Made by a program: the position numbers and the translations under genes
Shown: positions 34,605 through 42,908 of the stretch, piece by piece
Position numbering within the stretch: position 1 is the stretch's first letter
Layout: each line of letters begins with the position of its first letter
DNA from: Comamonas testosteroni ATCC 11996
Lineage (GTDB): Bacteria; Pseudomonadota; Gammaproteobacteria; Burkholderiales; Burkholderiaceae_C
Assembly: GCF_000241525.1 (NCBI RefSeq)
Contig: NZ_AHIL01000002.1
Coordinates: 186,001-250,000 of the forward strand
Length of the DNA: 64,000 bases
Direction of reading: 5' to 3'
Notes under the pieces: generated by a model
What the model was told of the DNA's origin: nothing
What the model saw: only the letters and a program-made list of their open reading frames with translations
Database searches by the model: none

Positions 34605-35508
34605 AGGCGCTCAGAAGTTCTTGCAGGGCCTTGCGCATTTCCTGGGTCATGGCACGCGCCAGCACCGATCCCGGGCGCTGGGGCAGGCTCAGCGCGTTCA
34701 CGCCCACGGTGATGCGCGGCAGCAGCGGCACCACGTGCACGCGGCGCCGGTCGGCCGCCAGTGCCGTGCAGCCGTCCATGATGGCCGCGCCCAGCCCGTA
34801 TTCGGCCATGGACAGCGCCGCATGGTAGGTCTGCACCGTCACCACGGGCGACAACCCCACGCCATGCTCGCGGCAGGCCTGGCCCAGGCGCATGCCCAGC
34901 GGGTCGCGCGCATCGAGCGCAACCACAGGCAGATCGGCCAGATCCTTGAGTTCCATGCCTTCGGCGCGCACGCGCGAAGGCGGCAGCAACCCCTTGGGCA
35001 GCACACAGAACATGTCGACCTCGGCCAGCAGTTCGTGCTCCAGTGCGGGCTGGCCCGCGGAGCTGATCACAAAGCCGACATCGGCCTCCTGCAGCAGCAG
35101 GGCCGACACCACCTGCGGCGTGTGCAGCGCCTGCACGTGCACCTGGACCTGCGGATGGCGGCGCCTGAAGCCCGCCACGGCGCGCGGCAGTACCTCGCGG
35201 CTGAGCGCGAACACCGTCAGCACATTGAGCCGGTCGGCCGACTGGCCGTGGCGCAGGTTGGCGGCCAGGCGCTGCACCTCGTCGAGCTGCTCGAACAGCT
35301 TCTCGATATGCGGAAACAGGGCCAGTGCCTCATTGGTCGGCGTCAGCCGCCCCCGCGCGCGCTGAAACAGCGCAAAGCCCATCTGCAGCTCGGCATGCTG
35401 CAGCGTGCGGCTGACCGCTGGCTGGGTGACGTTGATGAGGCGCGCGGCCGCGCTGACGCTGCCGGTCTGCATCACGGCATTGAAGACTTCGATATGTCGC
35501 AGACGCAT
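34600..35508 (-). CDS. LysR-family transcriptional regulator
   Basis: This 302-residue protein begins MRLRHIEVFNAVMQTGSVSAAARLINVTQPAVSRTLQHAELQMGFALFQRARGRLTPTNEA, a LysR helix-turn-helix. An effector domain follows (LNVLTVFALSREVLPRAVAGFRRRHPQVQVHVQALHTPQVVSALLLQEADVGFV). The HIEVFNAVMQTGSVSAAAR form is common in regulators of amino acid and opine catabolism (OccR/NocR-like). It converges on the FAD oxidase gene, and control of the neighbouring amino acid cluster is plausible. The ATG at 35508 fits the family start. Confidence 0.88.
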   Translation of the reverse strand: MRLRHIEVFNAVMQTGSVSAAARLINVTQPAVSRTLQHAELQMGFALFQRARGRLTPTNEALALFPHIEKLFEQLDEVQRLAANLRHGQSADRLNVLTVFALSREVLPRAVAGFRRRHPQVQVHVQALHTPQVVSALLLQEADVGFVISSAGQPALEHELLAEVDMFCVLPKGLLPPSRVRAEGMELKDLADLPVVALDARDPLGMRLGQACREHGVGLSPVVTVQTYHAALSMAEYGLGAAIMDGCTALAADRRRVHVVPLLPRITVGVNALSLPQRPGSVLARAMTQEMRKALQELLSAS

Positions 35509-35529
35509 GCCCGGCCTCCTGCCTCCGCT

Positions 35530-36096
35530 TCACTCGGACTGTGCTCGCGCCAGGCGTTCGCTCTTCCAGTACACATCGTCGCCGCCGTCGATGCGGTTGA
35601 GCACGCGGGCCAGCACGAACAGCAGATCGGACAGGCGGTTCAGATACTGGCGCGGAGCAGCCCGCATGGTCTCGGCCTGCTCCAGCGCCACCACCTGGCG
35701 CTCTGCACGGCGCGCCACGGTGCGGCATACATGGGCCTGCGCGGCAGCGCGCGTGCCGGCCGGAAGGATGAACTCCTGCAGGCGCGGCAACTGTGCGTTG
35801 TAGTGGGCCAGCGCGTTGTCGAGCTGCAGCAGCGCATCGTCCTTGAGCAGCTCATAGCCCGGCATGGACAGCTCGCCGCCCAGGTTGAACAGCTGATGCT
35901 GGATGTCGATAAGCAGGTCGCGCACATCCTGGGGCATAGGCTCGCACAGCAGCAGGCCGATATGCGAGTTAAGTTCATCCACATCGCCCATGGCATGCGG
36001 GCGGCCGCTGTTCTTGGAAACGCGGGTGTTGTCTCCCAGGCCGGTGGTTCCGTCATCTCCGGTGCGGGTGGCGATTTGCGTGAGGCGGTTGCCCAT
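35530..36096 (-). CDS. Cob(I)alamin adenosyltransferase, PduO type
   Basis: This 188-residue enzyme transfers the adenosyl group of ATP to Co(I)-corrinoid. The ATP-binding motif is RTGDDGTTGLGDNTRVSKNS (about 11-30). The conserved VDELNSHIGLLL and the C-terminal RAAPRQYLNRLSDLLFVLARVLN are also family features. It is next to the LysR gene on the same strand, 21 bases away, probably without functional link. It supplies adenosylcobalamin; the only B12-dependent candidate in the window, the radical SAM protein at 3.6 kb, would use a different form. Confidence 0.93.
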   Translation of the reverse strand: MGNRLTQIATRTGDDGTTGLGDNTRVSKNSGRPHAMGDVDELNSHIGLLLCEPMPQDVRDLLIDIQHQLFNLGGELSMPGYELLKDDALLQLDNALAHYNAQLPRLQEFILPAGTRAAAQAHVCRTVARRAERQVVALEQAETMRAAPRQYLNRLSDLLFVLARVLNRIDGGDDVYWKSERLARAQSE

Positions 36097-36281
36097 GGGT
36101 CATCCCTTGTCAAAGCTGCGAATTTTTCGGGGCCGGAACGGCCCTCAGATACGGCCGCCATTGTGCGTTACAGCCCGCAGGCAAATGTAGTCTGAGGCAA
36201 CAGCAGGCAAAAGTGCTGGCCCTTTGCCGCCTCACAGGGTGCAATGCACTCCTGTTATCGCATAGAGAAGGAATGCCATTC

Positions 36282-36650
36282 ATGAACAAGAAGAATCTGC
36301 TCAATTGCAAGGTCTCGTCATTCGAAGTCGTCAGCGTGGTGCTGTTCTCCGCACTCACCCTCGGCGGGGGCATGGCTTTTGCGCAAACCGGCAGCGGCAA
36401 TGCCGGCGAGAACAAGGAGCCGGCGCGCATCGTGCAATCGGGCGCGGCCACCGGCGTGCAGCAGGCCCCTACCGTCAAGAACAGCGTGCAGGCGGCCTTC
36501 GAGCGTGCCGACGCCAATCGCGACGGTCAGCTCAGTGCGCAGGAAGCGCGCCAGCTGCCTGTCATCTCCCAGCGCTTCGAAGAGATTGACAGCGACCGCA
36601 ACGGCCAGCTGTCACGCGCCGAATTCGACAAGGGCGCTCAGCAGTACTGA
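36282..36650 (+). CDS. Secreted EF-hand protein
   Basis: This 122-residue protein has an N-terminal signal sequence (hydrophobic run VVSVVLFSALTLGGGMAFA, cleavage about 34). It has two EF-hand calcium loops, DANRDGQLSAQE (about 86-97) and DSDRNGQLSRAE (about 107-118), each with D-x-[DN]-x-[DN]-G spacing. It is probably a periplasmic calcium-binding protein; the function is unknown. The ATG at 36282 has AGAAGGA about 9 bases upstream. It is divergent from the adenosyltransferase gene. Confidence 0.85.
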   Translation: MNKKNLLNCKVSSFEVVSVVLFSALTLGGGMAFAQTGSGNAGENKEPARIVQSGAATGVQQAPTVKNSVQAAFERADANRDGQLSAQEARQLPVISQRFEEIDSDRNGQLSRAEFDKGAQQY

Positions 36651-36674
36651 GGCCTTGCCGCGGCGCTTTCCGGA

Positions 36675-37646
36675 TCACGCCGCAGCGCTGAGTTCCTCCT
36701 GCGGCAAGGCGAACTCGGGCCCGGCATAGTCCAGGTGAATCTCGAACTCGCGGCGCAGCAGGCGCTGCGCCCAGTCTTCGACCAGGCTGCGCTGCGCAGC
36801 ACTCACCCCTGCCCCCATTTCCAGCCGCACCAGGCTCGGCTCCTCGAGGCCGAAGGCTCGATAGCCACCCAGCGGCAGCAGACCCCGGGCATGGTCCTCG
36901 ACGGCGCGAAACAAGGCCTCGCCGGAATCTGAGATCGCCGAGGCCACAAACACCTCGGGCTCGCGCTCCACCCAGTTCAGCACATTGCCGATCTGCACCA
37001 CGCCATGTTCGCGGCAGGCCTGTGTCACACCGGGGCGGCCGCCATCGAGCATGGCAAACACAATGTCCAGATCCGTCTGCTCGACCATCGCCGAGACACA
37101 GCTGCGGGCCCAGCCCGGACGATGCTGGTGGCCACAGAACTGGGTGACGAGCTGCCCCTCGAAGCCGGCACGCCTGAGTCCGTCCGCATAGGCCGCGCGA
37201 CCACGCAGACCCGGCGGCACTTTCTCGCCCGAAAAATGCCCCACATTGCCCGTCTTGCTCCACTGGCTGGCCAGCACGCCTGCGAGGAAGGCCGACTGCT
37301 CCTGCAGCACCTCGTAACGCGCCACATTGGGTGCTGCCCAGCTGCCTTGCGTGACCGCAAAGGCCTGCTCGGGCCTGCGCTCGGCCAGGATCTGCACCGG
37401 ACCGTCGCCCTGACCGCCATGCGCAAGAATCAGCGCATAGCGGCCGCCGCACAATGCGGACATTTCGGCGGCGCGCTGCTGGGCCGACTGGCCGGCCACC
37501 CAGAGCACATCGACCTCATGGCCGGCATCTCTGGCCTTGTGGGCTCCGCGCAGTCCCGACTCATTGAAACTGCCCTGCCCTTCGGGGCCAAACAGCACCA
37601 CGGCATAGCGCGGCTTACGGGGTGAATACAGTTTCTCTCTGCTCAT
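36675..37646 (-). CDS. BMP-family (basic membrane protein) domain protein without signal peptide
   Basis: This 323-residue protein matches the BMP/PnrA-like nucleoside-binding fold: YAVVLFGPEGQGSFNESGLRGAHKA, YALILAHGGQGD, ARYEVLQEQSAFLAGVLASQWSKTGNVGHFSG, and a D-rich hinge DIVFAMLDGGRPGVTQACREHGVVQIG. Unlike usual members it starts MSREKLYSPRKPR with no signal peptide or lipobox, so it is predicted cytosolic. Its ATG (37646) is 15 bases after the stop codon of the Bug receptor, so the two are co-transcribed. No permease or ATPase genes are adjacent. It could be an intracellular ligand sensor or a deaminase-like relative; function unknown. Confidence 0.75.
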   Translation of the reverse strand: MSREKLYSPRKPRYAVVLFGPEGQGSFNESGLRGAHKARDAGHEVDVLWVAGQSAQQRAAEMSALCGGRYALILAHGGQGDGPVQILAERRPEQAFAVTQGSWAAPNVARYEVLQEQSAFLAGVLASQWSKTGNVGHFSGEKVPPGLRGRAAYADGLRRAGFEGQLVTQFCGHQHRPGWARSCVSAMVEQTDLDIVFAMLDGGRPGVTQACREHGVVQIGNVLNWVEREPEVFVASAISDSGEALFRAVEDHARGLLPLGGYRAFGLEEPSLVRLEMGAGVSAAQRSLVEDWAQRLLRREFEIHLDYAGPEFALPQEELSAAA

Positions 37647-37661
37647 CGTTGTCCTGACTGG

Positions 37662-38660
37662 TTAAAGTTTTGCGCCTGTCTTTTTCGCGATGTCGCCCCA
37701 GGCCAGATGCTGGTCTGCAATCAGCTGGGTGAAGGCTTTGGATTCCATATCCCGGGTCACGAATCCCTGGGCTTGCAGCGTCTGCGCAAACTCGGGACGC
37801 GCGCTGATCTGCCGCACCGCGCTGGCGATTTTTTCGGCCAGCGCCCCGGGCAGACCGGCGGGGGCCGAGATGCCGACGAAATTTTCGGAGACCAGCTGTG
37901 CCAGCCCCAGTTCGGCCACACTGGGCACCGCCGGTGCCTGCGCCACGCGGCGTGGCGATGTCAGCGCCAGCAGCTTGAGCCGGCCCTGCTTATGCAGCGC
38001 GATGTTCTGCGGCAAGGCGTCGATCGCCAGCTTGATATGGCCGCTGAGCAGATCCGCACGCATGGGACCGGCACCGCGATAAGGCACATGCTCCATGGAC
38101 AGCTTGAGCGTCTGCGCAAACTGCTCGCCCACCAGATGTCCCACCGAGGCAGCACCTCCGCTGCCAAAGGCCACGGGAGCAGGCTGCTCCTTGATCCAGC
38201 TCACCAGCTCGCTCAGGCTGTTGGCGGGCACCGAGGGATGCACGGCAAACACCGTGGGCACGGCGCCGATGTAGGCCAGGTGTTCGAAACTGCGCAAAGG
38301 GTCGTAGCCAGGGCTTTGCAGCAGCGATGGCGCTATCGACAGCGCCGCCGAATTGGATACCAGCAGCGTGTAGCCGTCATTGGCGCTGTGCGCCACGATT
38401 TGCGCACCAATGGACGAGCCCGCGCCCGGCTTGTTGTCTATGACCACGCTCTGGCCCAGCTTTTCTGCCAGCGCAGGAGCCAGCACCCGCGCCACGATAT
38501 CGCTGGAGCCGCCGGGCGGGAAGGTCACGACCAGTTTGATGGGCCGCGCCGGCCAGGCGTGCGTCTGCGCTGCACGCACATGCCATGCAGCGCCCAGCAT
38601 GCCTGCCGCCGACACCCCGGCCAGCCCCTGAATGAATGATCTGCGACCCGTATCGCGCAT
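37662..38660 (-). CDS. Bug-family (TctC) tripartite tricarboxylate transporter receptor
   Basis: This 332-residue periplasmic solute receptor has an N-terminal TAT-like signal (RRSFIQGLAGVSAAGMLGAAWHVRA) and then the Bug signature WPARPIKLVVTFPPGGSSDIVARVLAPALAEKLGQSVVIDNKPGAGSSIGAQIVAHSANDGYTLL. Bug proteins bind carboxylates, amides and similar ligands for TctAB permeases. No TctA or TctB is nearby, which is common for Bug genes in Burkholderiales. The ATG at 38660 follows GGAGGG. It is first gene of a two-gene operon with the BMP-like protein. Confidence 0.9.
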   Translation of the reverse strand: MRDTGRRSFIQGLAGVSAAGMLGAAWHVRAAQTHAWPARPIKLVVTFPPGGSSDIVARVLAPALAEKLGQSVVIDNKPGAGSSIGAQIVAHSANDGYTLLVSNSAALSIAPSLLQSPGYDPLRSFEHLAYIGAVPTVFAVHPSVPANSLSELVSWIKEQPAPVAFGSGGAASVGHLVGEQFAQTLKLSMEHVPYRGAGPMRADLLSGHIKLAIDALPQNIALHKQGRLKLLALTSPRRVAQAPAVPSVAELGLAQLVSENFVGISAPAGLPGALAEKIASAVRQISARPEFAQTLQAQGFVTRDMESKAFTQLIADQHLAWGDIAKKTGAKL

Positions 38661-38958
38661 AGCTCCGCCCTCCGAACTGCTTTTGGTTTGAAGCGAGCTC
38701 TGCAGCGCACGCCATGAGGCTTGCCAATATAGGCACACCAGGCACAAACCCTAAACACTGATTTCTCATTAGCTAGGGCGCAACTTATCTATGTGCTCGC
38801 GGCAGACGGCTGCGCCACGACGAAACCGCGATCTCTGCCAGCTCCAATGGGCATGCGCCAGCGCAGCGATTGCGACCTTGAGCGGCACGGCCTAGTACCC
38901 AATACGTACACGTCCGGATCGGGCCAGGTGGTATTCTTTTTCTCCTCTGGAGACCCCG
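38661..38958. other. Divergent promoter region, 298 bases
   Basis: This is the region between the Bug receptor and D-lactate dehydrogenase genes. No gene, strong palindrome or repeat was recognised. Promoters for both genes must lie here. Confidence 0.4.
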
Positions 38959-40386
38959 ATGAACGCACCTGTTGCCCATACCTCGCTGCAGCCCGATTTC
39001 GTGCAGCGCCCCATCCCCGAAGAATTTCTGCTGGCTCTGCAAACACGTTTCGGCGGCCAGTGCTCCACGGCGCTGGCCGTGCGCGAGCAGCACGGCCGCG
39101 ACGAAGGTGCGATTTCTGCGCCCCCTCCGGCAGCCGTGGTGTTTGCCGAATCCACCCAGGACGTGCAGGATGCCGTCACGCTCTGCGACCGGTACGACGT
39201 GCCCGTGATTGCCTACGGCGCAGGATCGTCGCTGGAAGGCCATCTGCTGGCCGTGCAAGGCGGCATCACCATCGACGTCAGCCGCATGAACCGGGTGCTC
39301 TCGGTCAACACCGAAGACCTGACCATCACCGTGCAGCCCGGCATCACGCGCAAGGCATTGAACGAGGCCATCAAGGACACCGGCTTCTTCTTTCCCATCG
39401 ACCCCGGCGCCGACGCTTCGATTGGCGGCATGACCTCGACCCGCGCCAGCGGCACCAATGCCGTGCGCTACGGCACCATGCGCGAGAACGTGCTGGCCCT
39501 GGAGGTAGTGACGGCCAGCGGTGAAGTGGTGCGCACCGGCAACCGCGCCAAGAAGAGCGCTGCCGGCTACGACCTGACCCGCCTGCTGGTGGGCAGCGAA
39601 GGCACGCTGGGCATCTTCACCGAGATCACGCTGCGCATCTATCCGCTGCCCGAAGCGGTGAGCGCAGCCATCTGCTCTTTTTCCAGCATCGAAAACGCCG
39701 TGCACACGGTGATCCAGACCATACAGATGGGCATTCCCATCGCCCGCGTGGAACTGGTCGATGTGAATTCAGTGCGCATGGTCAATGCCTACAGCAAGCT
39801 GTCCCTGCGTGAAGAGCCCATGCTGCTGATGGAGTTCCACGGCTCGCCCACGGGCGTGAAGGAGCAGGCCGAGATGGTTCAGGACATTGCCCATGAATTC
39901 GGCGGCAATGCCTTTGAATGGGCCGAGCGCCCCGAAGACCGTACGCGCTTGTTCACCGCGCGCCACAATGCCTATTTCGCGGCCGTCTCCAGCGTGCCCG
40001 GCTGCCGCTGCATCACCACCGATGCCTGTGTGCCCATCAGCCGCCTGGCCGATGCGCTGCTGGAGTGCGTGACCGAAGCCGATGCCAGCGGCATCCCCTA
40101 CTTCCTGGTCGGCCACGTGGGCGACGGCAACTTCCACTTCGGCTATCTGATCGACCCCGACAACGAAGCCCAGCGCCAGCAGGCCGAGCAACTCAACCAT
40201 ACGCTGGTGGCACGCGCTATTGCACTGGGCGGAACCTGCACGGGCGAGCACGGCATCGGCATCCACAAGCAGGGCTTCTTGCTGGAGGAAGCTGGCGTTG
40301 GTGCGGTGCAGATGATGCGCGCCATCAAGCAGGCTCTGGACCCCAAGAACATCCTGAACCCGGGCAAGATCTTTCAGCTGCAGTAA
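38959..40386 (+). CDS. FAD-linked D-lactate dehydrogenase (Dld/GlcD type)
   Basis: This 475-residue VAO/GlcD-family flavoprotein has the FAD-binding domain VPVIAYGAGSSLEGHLLAVQGGITIDVSRMNRVLSVNTEDLTITVQPGITRKALNEAIKDTGFFFPIDPGADASIGGMTSTRASGTNAVRYGTMRENV and GSEGTLGIFTEITLRIYPLPE. The C-terminal HVGDGNFHFGYL and GTCTGEHGIGIHKQGFLLEEAG give substrate and flavin contacts. It oxidises D-lactate (or D-2-hydroxy acid) to the keto acid, donating electrons to cytochrome or quinone. Single-subunit length points to D-lactate dehydrogenase rather than GlcDEF. An ATG at 38959 with GGAG supports the start, and a strong terminator follows. Confidence 0.9.
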   Translation: MNAPVAHTSLQPDFVQRPIPEEFLLALQTRFGGQCSTALAVREQHGRDEGAISAPPPAAVVFAESTQDVQDAVTLCDRYDVPVIAYGAGSSLEGHLLAVQGGITIDVSRMNRVLSVNTEDLTITVQPGITRKALNEAIKDTGFFFPIDPGADASIGGMTSTRASGTNAVRYGTMRENVLALEVVTASGEVVRTGNRAKKSAAGYDLTRLLVGSEGTLGIFTEITLRIYPLPEAVSAAICSFSSIENAVHTVIQTIQMGIPIARVELVDVNSVRMVNAYSKLSLREEPMLLMEFHGSPTGVKEQAEMVQDIAHEFGGNAFEWAERPEDRTRLFTARHNAYFAAVSSVPGCRCITTDACVPISRLADALLECVTEADASGIPYFLVGHVGDGNFHFGYLIDPDNEAQRQQAEQLNHTLVARAIALGGTCTGEHGIGIHKQGFLLEEAGVGAVQMMRAIKQALDPKNILNPGKIFQLQ

Positions 40387-40424
40387 GCAGCGCTCGAGGC
40401 GCTTGCTGAAGACGCGCAAACCAT

Positions 40425-40456
40425 GAAAAAAGGGCCTGCAACTGCAGGCCCTTTTC
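40425..40456. terminator. Bidirectional terminator
   Basis: AAAAGGGCCTGCA and TGCAGGCCCTTTT form a 13-bp perfect stem around AC, flanked by A- and T-tracts, between the D-lactate dehydrogenase and CsgG-like lipoprotein genes. Confidence 0.9.
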
Positions 40457-40474
40457 TGTTCTCGGATCGGCGCT

Positions 40475-41302
40475 TTACTTGCCGACCTTGAGCTGACCGC
40501 CACGACCCAGGCCGCCCTTGACTTCCTGCGCCTTGTAGTTGCGCAGCGAGATCACCATGTTGTTGTAGGCATCCATGAAGGCGGCCACCGTGGCCTTGCC
40601 TTCGGGTGAGCGCGAGAAGCCGCCCAGACCACCACCCACGCCACCGCCGAACGCGCCCATGGCAGCGCCGAAGTTGGTGGCTGTGGAGTTGCCTTCGGAG
40701 ATGGAGATCTGCACGCCAGAACGGATGTCGAACATGCTCAGCGTCACCACCGAAGCCTTGCTCTGCATGGCGCCGCCGATCAGCGTACCCACATTGCCGA
40801 ACAGACCGCCCACACCCGCTGCCAGCTGGCCGGTTGCATCGTTGTCGATGATGATGGAAGGCTCCATGTAGTAGTCGGCTGCCACGCGCTGGCCCTTTTG
40901 CTGCTTGGAGCCGGCACGGAATTCACCGGAATTGCGCTGCTTGTCGGTGATCGCCGACATCTTGCTTTCGGTGCGGTTGTTGCCGATGGAGGTGATCACG
41001 AAGCAGTTGGACTGCTGCACGGCCAGACGGATCAGGGGTTCGATGGTCGTGATCTTGGTGGCAGCGCCAAAGCTGGCATACCAATCCTTGCCGCGACCGT
41101 CATCCACGGCCAGGGTGCCCAGAGGGGCATCGCAACGCTCCAGCGTAGGGTTCGCATTCACGCTGGTTGCGCCGCCCGCTGCGCCGGTGGCAGCCGTGGG
41201 AGCCGTACCCGTGGAGATGGTGCCGCCGCCGGGGGTCACGCAGCCGCCCAGTGCCAGGGCCGATGCGATGGCTGCCAGACGCAGCGTTGTCTTCTTGGAC
41301 AT
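40475..41302 (-). CDS. CsgG/HfaB-like outer-membrane lipoprotein
   Basis: This 275-residue lipoprotein has a lipobox in LALGGC (Cys about 21). A low-complexity threonine/alanine linker follows, then a CsgG-like domain: PLGTLAVDDGRGKDWYASFGAATKITTIEPLIRLAVQQSNCFVITSI, DYYMEPSIIIDNDATGQLAAGVGG and VTLSMFDIRSGVQISISEGN. Family members form outer-membrane export channels (CsgG) or holdfast anchors (HfaB), but no curli genes are present. The glycine-rich GAFGGGVGGGLGG stretch is notable. It is followed downstream by a terminator. The Sel1 lipoprotein gene upstream on the same strand may be in the same operon. Confidence 0.75.
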   Translation of the reverse strand: MSKKTTLRLAAIASALALGGCVTPGGGTISTGTAPTAATGAAGGATSVNANPTLERCDAPLGTLAVDDGRGKDWYASFGAATKITTIEPLIRLAVQQSNCFVITSIGNNRTESKMSAITDKQRNSGEFRAGSKQQKGQRVAADYYMEPSIIIDNDATGQLAAGVGGLFGNVGTLIGGAMQSKASVVTLSMFDIRSGVQISISEGNSTATNFGAAMGAFGGGVGGGLGGFSRSPEGKATVAAFMDAYNNMVISLRNYKAQEVKGGLGRGGQLKVGK

Positions 41303-41349
41303 AGTGATGCTTTCTAAAAAATAAAAAATGCTGCTGCGCTCACGGCGCC

Positions 41350-41952
41350 TCAGCGGTAATACCAACCCGACGAGCCCCACACCATGTAGTAGGGCGCGCC
41401 CACATACCAGCCGTTCCAGGACTTGCGCTCGTCCTCGATGGCCTGATAGCGTGCATGTGCATTCTGTTTGGCGGCCTGCGCCTGAGGCAGCAGTCGCTTG
41501 GCTTCCTTGAAGCCCTTGGCGGCAGCACGCGAAAGCCAAGCCTCGGCCTCGGCAGGGTCCGGGCCCATTTCTTCAAAGCCCAGCAGATACAGACGACCCA
41601 ACGCAAACTGGGCCTGACCGTTACCGGCATCGCCGGCCTTGCGCATCCACTCGATGGCCTGATAGCTGTTGCGCTCCACGCCATCGCCGCGCAGATAGCG
41701 CAGGCCCAGGTCATAGGCTGCGCGAGGATCCGCTTCGGCTTTTTGCACCAGTGCCGCCAGGCGGCGCTCCGCCTCGGGATTGACGGGTTCGCCGCGGAAA
41801 GTCGCGACATTGCGCGGCAGCTCGGAACAGTTATTGCCTTCGCACAGGCGCACGGTGGGCGAAGCAGGTGCCAACTGCTCCTGCGGTGTCTGTACCGCGC
41901 ATGCTGTCAACGCAAGAGCCGCCAATGAAAAGGTGGGGGCGAGCAGGCGCAT
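41350..41952 (-). CDS. Sel1-repeat lipoprotein
   Basis: This 200-residue protein starts MRLLAPTFSLAALALTAC, a lipobox with Cys at about 18. Two Sel1/TPR-like units follow (ADPRAAYDLGLRYLRGDGVERNSYQAIEWMRKAGDAGNGQAQFALGRLYLLGFEEMGPDPAEAEAWLSRAAAKG), then an aromatic-rich C-terminus (WNGWYVGAPYYMVWGSSGWYYR). The ATG at 41952 has AGAGGAG about 8 bases upstream. It lies 47 bases upstream of the CsgG-like gene, in the same direction. It is probably a periplasm-facing scaffold protein. Confidence 0.8.
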   Translation of the reverse strand: MRLLAPTFSLAALALTACAVQTPQEQLAPASPTVRLCEGNNCSELPRNVATFRGEPVNPEAERRLAALVQKAEADPRAAYDLGLRYLRGDGVERNSYQAIEWMRKAGDAGNGQAQFALGRLYLLGFEEMGPDPAEAEAWLSRAAAKGFKEAKRLLPQAQAAKQNAHARYQAIEDERKSWNGWYVGAPYYMVWGSSGWYYR

Positions 41953-42029
41953 GGATGTCTCCTCTGAATTCTCAGCCACTGAAAGCCGAAAAGTATACAT
42001 AAGCAAAAATCAGTAATTTTTACGACGAG

Positions 42030-42063
42030 TTGACAACACGCATACCCCACCAAAGAGGGGTAT
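42030..42063. promoter_or_regulatory. TTGACA box and inverted repeat, divergent region
   Basis: TTGACA (42030-42035) is followed by the inverted repeat ATACCCC (42042-42048) and GGGGTAT (42057-42063). It lies in the 197 bases between the divergent Sel1 and methyltransferase genes. A matching -10 was not found, so promoter assignment is weak. Confidence 0.35.
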
Positions 42064-42149
42064 CCCGCACAAAATGCAAAACTCCGACAAGGCCTTGTCT
42101 GCGCTTCGGTGTCTTGACGCCTGTGTATGACGGATACATTTCAAAACTC

Positions 42150-42902
42150 ATGACAAAAAAATGGCTTGCCTCTACCTGGCCTCTGCCTGCACTGCTCGTC
42201 TGGCTGCTGGCCTGGATGATCTTTGCGGGACTGGCGCGCCTGCTGCCCTGGTGGCTGGCCCTGCTGGTCGCCGGCAGCTTCAGCACGGCAGCCAGTCTCT
42301 GCGGGCCCAACTGGTGGCGCAGGCTCATCATTGCGGCCGGGTTTCCGCTGTCGTTTCTGGTGCTCAGCGCCAGCCAGTTGCCCGCCTGGGGCTGGCTGCT
42401 GCCTCTGGGCTTGCTGCTGCTGATCTACCCGCTCAATGCCTGGCGTGATGCCCCGGTCTTTCCAACGCCGTTCAATGCGCTCAAAGGACTGGCAGAGATC
42501 GTGCAGTTGCCGGTGCAGGCGCTGGTGCTGGACGCCGGCTGCGGCATGGGCGATGGTTTGCGCGCGCTGCGCAGCGCGCTGCCGCAGGCCCGCCTCCATG
42601 GTCTGGAATGGAGCTGGCCACTGGCGATTGCCTGCGCCCTGCGCTGCCCCTGGGCACGCGTGCGACGCGGCGATATCTGGCTGGCCGACTGGAGCGGCTA
42701 TCAGCTGGTCTATCTGTTCCAGCGGCCCGAAAGCATGGGCCGCGCCGCTGTCAAGGCGGCCACCGAGATGCAGCCCGGCAGCTGGCTGGTGAGCCTGGAT
42801 TTCCAACTGCCCGGCGTGGAAGCGACGGCATGCCTGCAAGGCAATAGCCGCCACAAGGTATGGATCTACGCCATGCCGCTGGATGGCGCGCAGCGCGGCT
42901 GA
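42150..42902 (+). CDS. Membrane-anchored class I SAM-dependent methyltransferase-like protein
   Basis: This 250-residue protein has three to four N-terminal hydrophobic segments (about 10-27, 30-50, 60-80 and 84-98: LPALLVWLLAWMIFAGLA, PWWLALLVAGSFST, IIAAGFPLSFLVLSA, WLLPLGLLLLIYP). A compact C-terminal methyltransferase-like domain has the SAM motif LVLDAGCGMGDGLRALRSALP (about 127-147), the GLEWSW post-I strand and a DIWLADWSGYQLVYLF strand. The substrate is unknown; the catalytic domain looks shortened. The ATG at 42150 fits the first hydrophobic segment. It ends 6 bases from the converging cytochrome gene. Confidence 0.75.
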   Translation: MTKKWLASTWPLPALLVWLLAWMIFAGLARLLPWWLALLVAGSFSTAASLCGPNWWRRLIIAAGFPLSFLVLSASQLPAWGWLLPLGLLLLIYPLNAWRDAPVFPTPFNALKGLAEIVQLPVQALVLDAGCGMGDGLRALRSALPQARLHGLEWSWPLAIACALRCPWARVRRGDIWLADWSGYQLVYLFQRPESMGRAAVKAATEMQPGSWLVSLDFQLPGVEATACLQGNSRHKVWIYAMPLDGAQRG

Positions 42903-42908
42903 GGCGCT

